The notes beneath the pieces were generated by a model. The model worked only from the letters and a program-made list of their open reading frames with translations. It had not been told where the DNA came from and ran no database searches. Below are positions 60,602-64,000 of a stretch of 64,000 nt of DNA, piece after piece (position 1 is the first letter of the stretch; every line of letters starts with the position of its first letter). Origin of the DNA: Phragmites australis. Taxonomy: Eukaryota > Streptophyta > Magnoliopsida > Poales > Poaceae. Position numbers and translations under genes: made by a program. The stretch is from positions 379,501-443,500 of the forward strand of contig NC_084942.1 of assembly GCF_958298935.1 (NCBI RefSeq), read 5' to 3'.

Positions 60602-60789
60602 GAAAACTGTTAAAGGTGGTGATGATGAGGATGATGACCTAGACGTAAATAGTTTAGTTGATCACTTGACCTAATATAGTTAACATTGACATATATGTTC
60701 CTCAGGATGAAGAAGATGATGACAAGGCTGATGAAGATAATGCCAACTCTGCTGCCGAGGATGGCAAAGATTCTAACGACGAGAAGCAC
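60602..60789 (+). pseudogene. Two acidic exon-like fragments, family unknown
   Basis: After TTAACAG, bases 60602-60650 read KTVKGGDDEDDDLDVN. After TTCCTCAG, bases 60707-60789 read DEEDDDKADEDNANSAAEDG...NDEKH, followed by a GT. Both have acceptor-like borders and a strongly acidic Asp/Glu composition. I cannot name the parent gene; it could be any acidic nuclear or linker-rich protein. No neighbouring exons were seen. Confidence 0.35.
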
Positions 60790-60899
60790 GTACATTACTC
60801 TTTCATTTGCATTTTTCTCACTTCCAATTATTGTTCTTTTGTTGGTCCCATGTCCTAATCCATGCTGTCATTTGAACTTTCCACGATAAAATCTAGATA

Positions 60900-62092
60900 G
60901 AGGAATGAAATGTAGTTGCATCCAAAATGGCAAATTTTCAAGTAAAATAGGGGGTATTTTGGTCATCCTCCTGATGTCCACATATATAAGAAGCAAAAAA
61001 AAAAGTCTACAGTAAAAAACATAGCACTGCCTTATACCTATCACCGGTGATCCTTGGCGATGGGCCATACGACGTGTCAACAGGCGCCCTACTTTCTAGT
61101 GTAAACAAGTCTTCTCCAGTGGATTTCGGCCCATATCATAATATCAGACTGGCGTTGGCGTGAACTCTCCTAGCCTGCCTTGCTGGGATTGCAAAGAAAC
61201 TGCAATTACCACTCTTCACAACCTTCAGCTTAGATCATTGATACATGTATCAGCGTAATTAAGCAACGTATTACAATATCCTAACCAAGAATATGACATT
61301 GTTTAGTGTTTTTGAAAAAGTAAGGGCAAAAGTGCATAATAGAGCCTCTCAGCTCAACTCGTGTAATTACTCCAGGGCTCATCTGAATCATCAAAAACTT
61401 AGTGTCCGTCACGCTCCTTACCTTGTCCTGGATGTGCACAGATCAATAAAAGTTAGGAATTGCGCTGCTAAAGTGCAACACAACCTATAATGTTACTAAT
61501 GCCCAATATATCTAAAATGAAGTCATGCCATGTGTTTGTAACAAAAAAAATTAATGAACTTACACACCAAAACTAATAAGCAATCAAACATCTTAAGCCA
61601 CCAAACTAAACATTCTGCCATTAAGTCCAAGCGCAACAAGACAAATCGACCATGATGCGGCGGCGTGCCATCTTGCTCGCCACAGATCCAAGGAGCACGG
61701 CTGTCCCTGCTCCTGCTGCATGGATTTAAAATTCTCTAGACTAAATTCGTATAAACTAGAGAATGTGTACGTGTTCTTGCTTGGATTTAAAACTCTGTAG
61801 ACTAAATTCGGGTCACAGTACAACGGTAACTATCACGAAAACATGGTTTTGCCAGAAAAGGATTAGACTAGAGGTAGAGGACATGACATCATTGTTTTAC
61901 TGCAAAAAATAACACACTCACTCGGATATCTCCAGCTCTATCTGGAAATTATGCACCGCTTCCTCGGTGATCATCCTCAAATAGATTCAGAATTACAGGA
62001 CTTGTTCATTACCACGTGCATGCAAATGACAGTTTCATTACTTATTTGTTGCATAATAGTAATCAGGAGGACAGCATATATAGTAATATCGA
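60900..62092. other. Spacer and 3' flank of the asparagine synthetase gene
   Basis: No gene is supported. A short direct repeat (GGATTTAAAA.TCT.TAGAC, then TAAATTCG) occurs at about 61723 and 61780. The part near 62040-62092 is probably the 3' UTR of the minus-strand gene. Confidence 0.5.
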
Positions 62093-64000
62093 TCAGCCCT
62101 CGATGGCAACGCCAGGCGGTGCTGACACCTTGATCGTCCTCGGCTTCTTGCTGCCACTGGCTCCTGCAGCGATGGTTGCCGGGAGATGCTTCTCATCAGG
62201 TTCAGATTCATAGGCGGAGAGATGAACTCCAAGCGCTGCCCTCCCCGAGGGATCAAGATTTCCCGACCACTGCGCGTCCCACTGGATCGCCTTCGCCGTG
62301 CTGCACGCCACGCTTGGGCCCCCTGGCACCGTCAAGATGGCCGAGTTCTGCAGGTACATGTTTCCAGCAACTTCAGTGCCAATGCAAGTTATTACTTGTT
62401 TCATGCTCATGATCGATGCTCTTGATTTATTTACTCACCTGAGGGAACAATCTCTCAAAGATCATCCTGTAGTAGTAGGCCTCTTTTGTCGTCGGAGTGT
62501 TGTGCGGGAAGATGAACTTTGCATTTGACACCATCTTGTCAGTCACCTGTGCAAGTAACTTCATATAAGCTTTCTTTCCAATTTTTTCTGGACAAAATTA
62601 TCATGACTTCAAATGGTAATGTTACATTTGATGCTGCATGAGCCTTTAGGCCATCAATCCAGCTATAGCCAACACCATCACTGAACTGCTCCTTCTGTCT
62701 GTAGAGGATATGCTGCAAGGGCCACACAAAAATAAGTTCACACCACTGCATGCTCCATGTAACATCTGAATTAATGAATGTTACAGAAACTTCAGTAGCA
62801 GAAAGATAACTAAAAATATTACCTTTGGCAGGAATGGTTGCTCCTCATCGTCAAATGCTTTCCTGAGTACCCACTTCTCAATCCTCCCAAGATCAGGCCG
62901 GACCTGTAACATCATAAATGGTCATGGCTTGATAGCAGTGCACCATTCTCAAAATTCTATCCTTACGAAGTTCTTCAGATTATTACCATCTTCCACTCAG
63001 GATCAATGCTCATTGCCTCATTGGTAAATTCCTTGTCCAGGAACGGCACACGAGCCTCCAGGCCCCAAGCAGAAGTTGCTTTGTTGGCCCTCAGGCAATC
63101 GTACTGGTGCAGAGCTTTAATCTGCAGAGCAACGATTATATCAGTCAGGGTATCTGAAGATGTATCCATCTCCTTTCTTCTATTGCTCTCAACATCTGTA
63201 CTGTTGCAGTGACCTTCTGGCAGGTTTCGCGGTGGAACTCCTCTTTGTTGGGGGCCTTGTGGAAGTAGAGGTACCCTCCGAAGATCTCATCTGAGCCCTC
63301 CCCGGAGATGACCATCTTGACCCCAAGCGCCTTGATCTTGCGCGACATCAGGAACATCGGTGTGCTTGCCCTGATCGTGGTCACGTCGTATGTTTCAGTG
63401 TGATATATCACATCTTCAATCGCATCAATGCCGTCCTGAAACAGCTCGTGCAATCGGTGTTACCTGGTTATCTATTATGATCGAGATGAACTGATGAAGC
63501 TGTATATAAATGGTTGGCACCTGCACAGAGAAGTGGAACTCATGGTGCACGGTGCCCAGGTAGTCTGCCACCTCCTTTGCGGCCTTCAGATCAGGTGCCC
63601 CCTGCAAAATTTGTGGAGATTTAGTAGGAAGGTTCGGTAGAATGTTTGTATATGTGTGTTGGTTTCAGTTTTCGGACCTCAAGGCCAACACAGAAGGAGT
63701 GCAGCTTATTGCCCCAGCGCTTTGCAGCCTCTGTGTCTGCCAAGTGGCGAACTGTCACAGCTGCGACCAATGACGAGTCGAGGCCACCAGAGAGCAGGAC
63801 ACCGAACGGGACATCAGTCATAAGCCTCTTGATCACGGCCTGGAACAAACAAGTCAGGGCATGATTTGCCGGTGGGTTCTGAAATTTGCTGCATATATAT
63901 TTCGTGCGATGGAACACTGATCTGATCTTGCTAGCTAGGCTTGTGAAATGTAATTAGTACTCGCGTGAGCATGACTGCTTTCACCTTTTCGAAGGCCTTC
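62093..64000 (-). CDS. ASN: Asparagine synthetase (glutamine-hydrolysing), 3' part, runs off the window
   Basis: Makes asparagine from aspartate, glutamine and ATP in the cytosol. Exons read as 64000(+)-63985, 63839-63678, 63601-63521, 63435-63214, 63121-62987, 62903-62823, 62712-62626, 62546-62439 and 62347-62093, with all phases compatible. The visible part is the C-terminal synthetase domain: the PP-motif pyrophosphate loop [10 protein letters not shown], then [44 protein letters not shown], the [11 protein letters not shown] region and a Lys-containing tail ending [12 protein letters not shown]. The N-terminal glutaminase domain with its catalytic Cys lies beyond 64000 and cannot be checked. 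The tail length and sequence are of the class I/II plant type, but I cannot assign the paralogue. Confidence 0.95.

Overview
The window is nuclear DNA from a grass (Poaceae). I infer this from GC-rich first exons with a 5'-to-3' GC decline, plant-type introns, Stowaway, Tourist and hAT-like MITEs, Ty1-copia and Ty3-gypsy LTR elements, and close protein similarity to rice genes that I recall (D53, SIZ, FAD3). I cannot name the species; a panicoid or chloridoid grass is a guess. The neighbouring of a D53 gene and a FAD3-type gene matches my memory of the ends of rice chromosomes 11 and 12, which a synteny search should confirm.

Layout. 0.4-8.1 kb (minus): a complete SIZ/PIAS SUMO E3 ligase gene in 16 coding exons (877 aa), with a tRNA-derived SINE in one intron. 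8.2-14 kb: AT-rich intergenic DNA with three small non-autonomous transposons and a long (TA)n(GA)n microsatellite. 14.2-19.6 kb (plus): a complete DWARF53-type strigolactone-signalling repressor in 3 exons (1116 aa), with a Stowaway MITE in intron 1. 20-29.7 kb: a scrambled interval with short relics of both neighbouring genes (a FAD exon piece, a 32-bp D53 piece and a FAD-like promoter). It is split by an internally deleted LINE that itself carries a young, almost intact Ty1-copia element. 30.8-34.0 kb (minus): a complete ER-type omega-3 fatty acid desaturase gene (7 exons, about 401 aa). 34.6-36.0 kb: a Mutator-like or Pack-MULE-like element with TIRs of about 115 bp. 37.4-38.9 kb (minus): a complete chloroplast CGFS glutaredoxin fused to a GIY-YIG-like N-terminal domain (2 exons, 282 aa). 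40.8-44.0 kb (plus): an unrecognised basic, proline-rich protein built from three tandem modules of about 165-172 aa. 44-47 kb: AT-rich DNA with two foldback elements. 48.0-53.3 kb: an old, decayed Ty3-gypsy chromovirus. 53.7 kb: a lone first exon of ATG8. 54.1-58.5 kb: a decayed PIF/Harbinger element with a nested 1.46-kb solo LTR. 59.7-60.2 kb: a broken GH3 beta-glucosidase relic whose coding sequence contains a 38-bp tandem array. 62.1-64.0 kb (minus): the 3' part of an asparagine synthetase gene that runs off the window.

The intact genes (SUMOylation, strigolactone signalling, lipid desaturation, plastid redox/Fe-S, asparagine synthesis) are independent housekeeping or regulatory genes and do not form a pathway cluster. 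I found no CRISPR array, operon or new defence-like system. The most unusual items are the triple-module protein at 40.8 kb and the interval holding fragments of both flanking genes. Exon boundaries were read by eye from GT-AG sites, reading phase and recalled homologues; no alignment was run.
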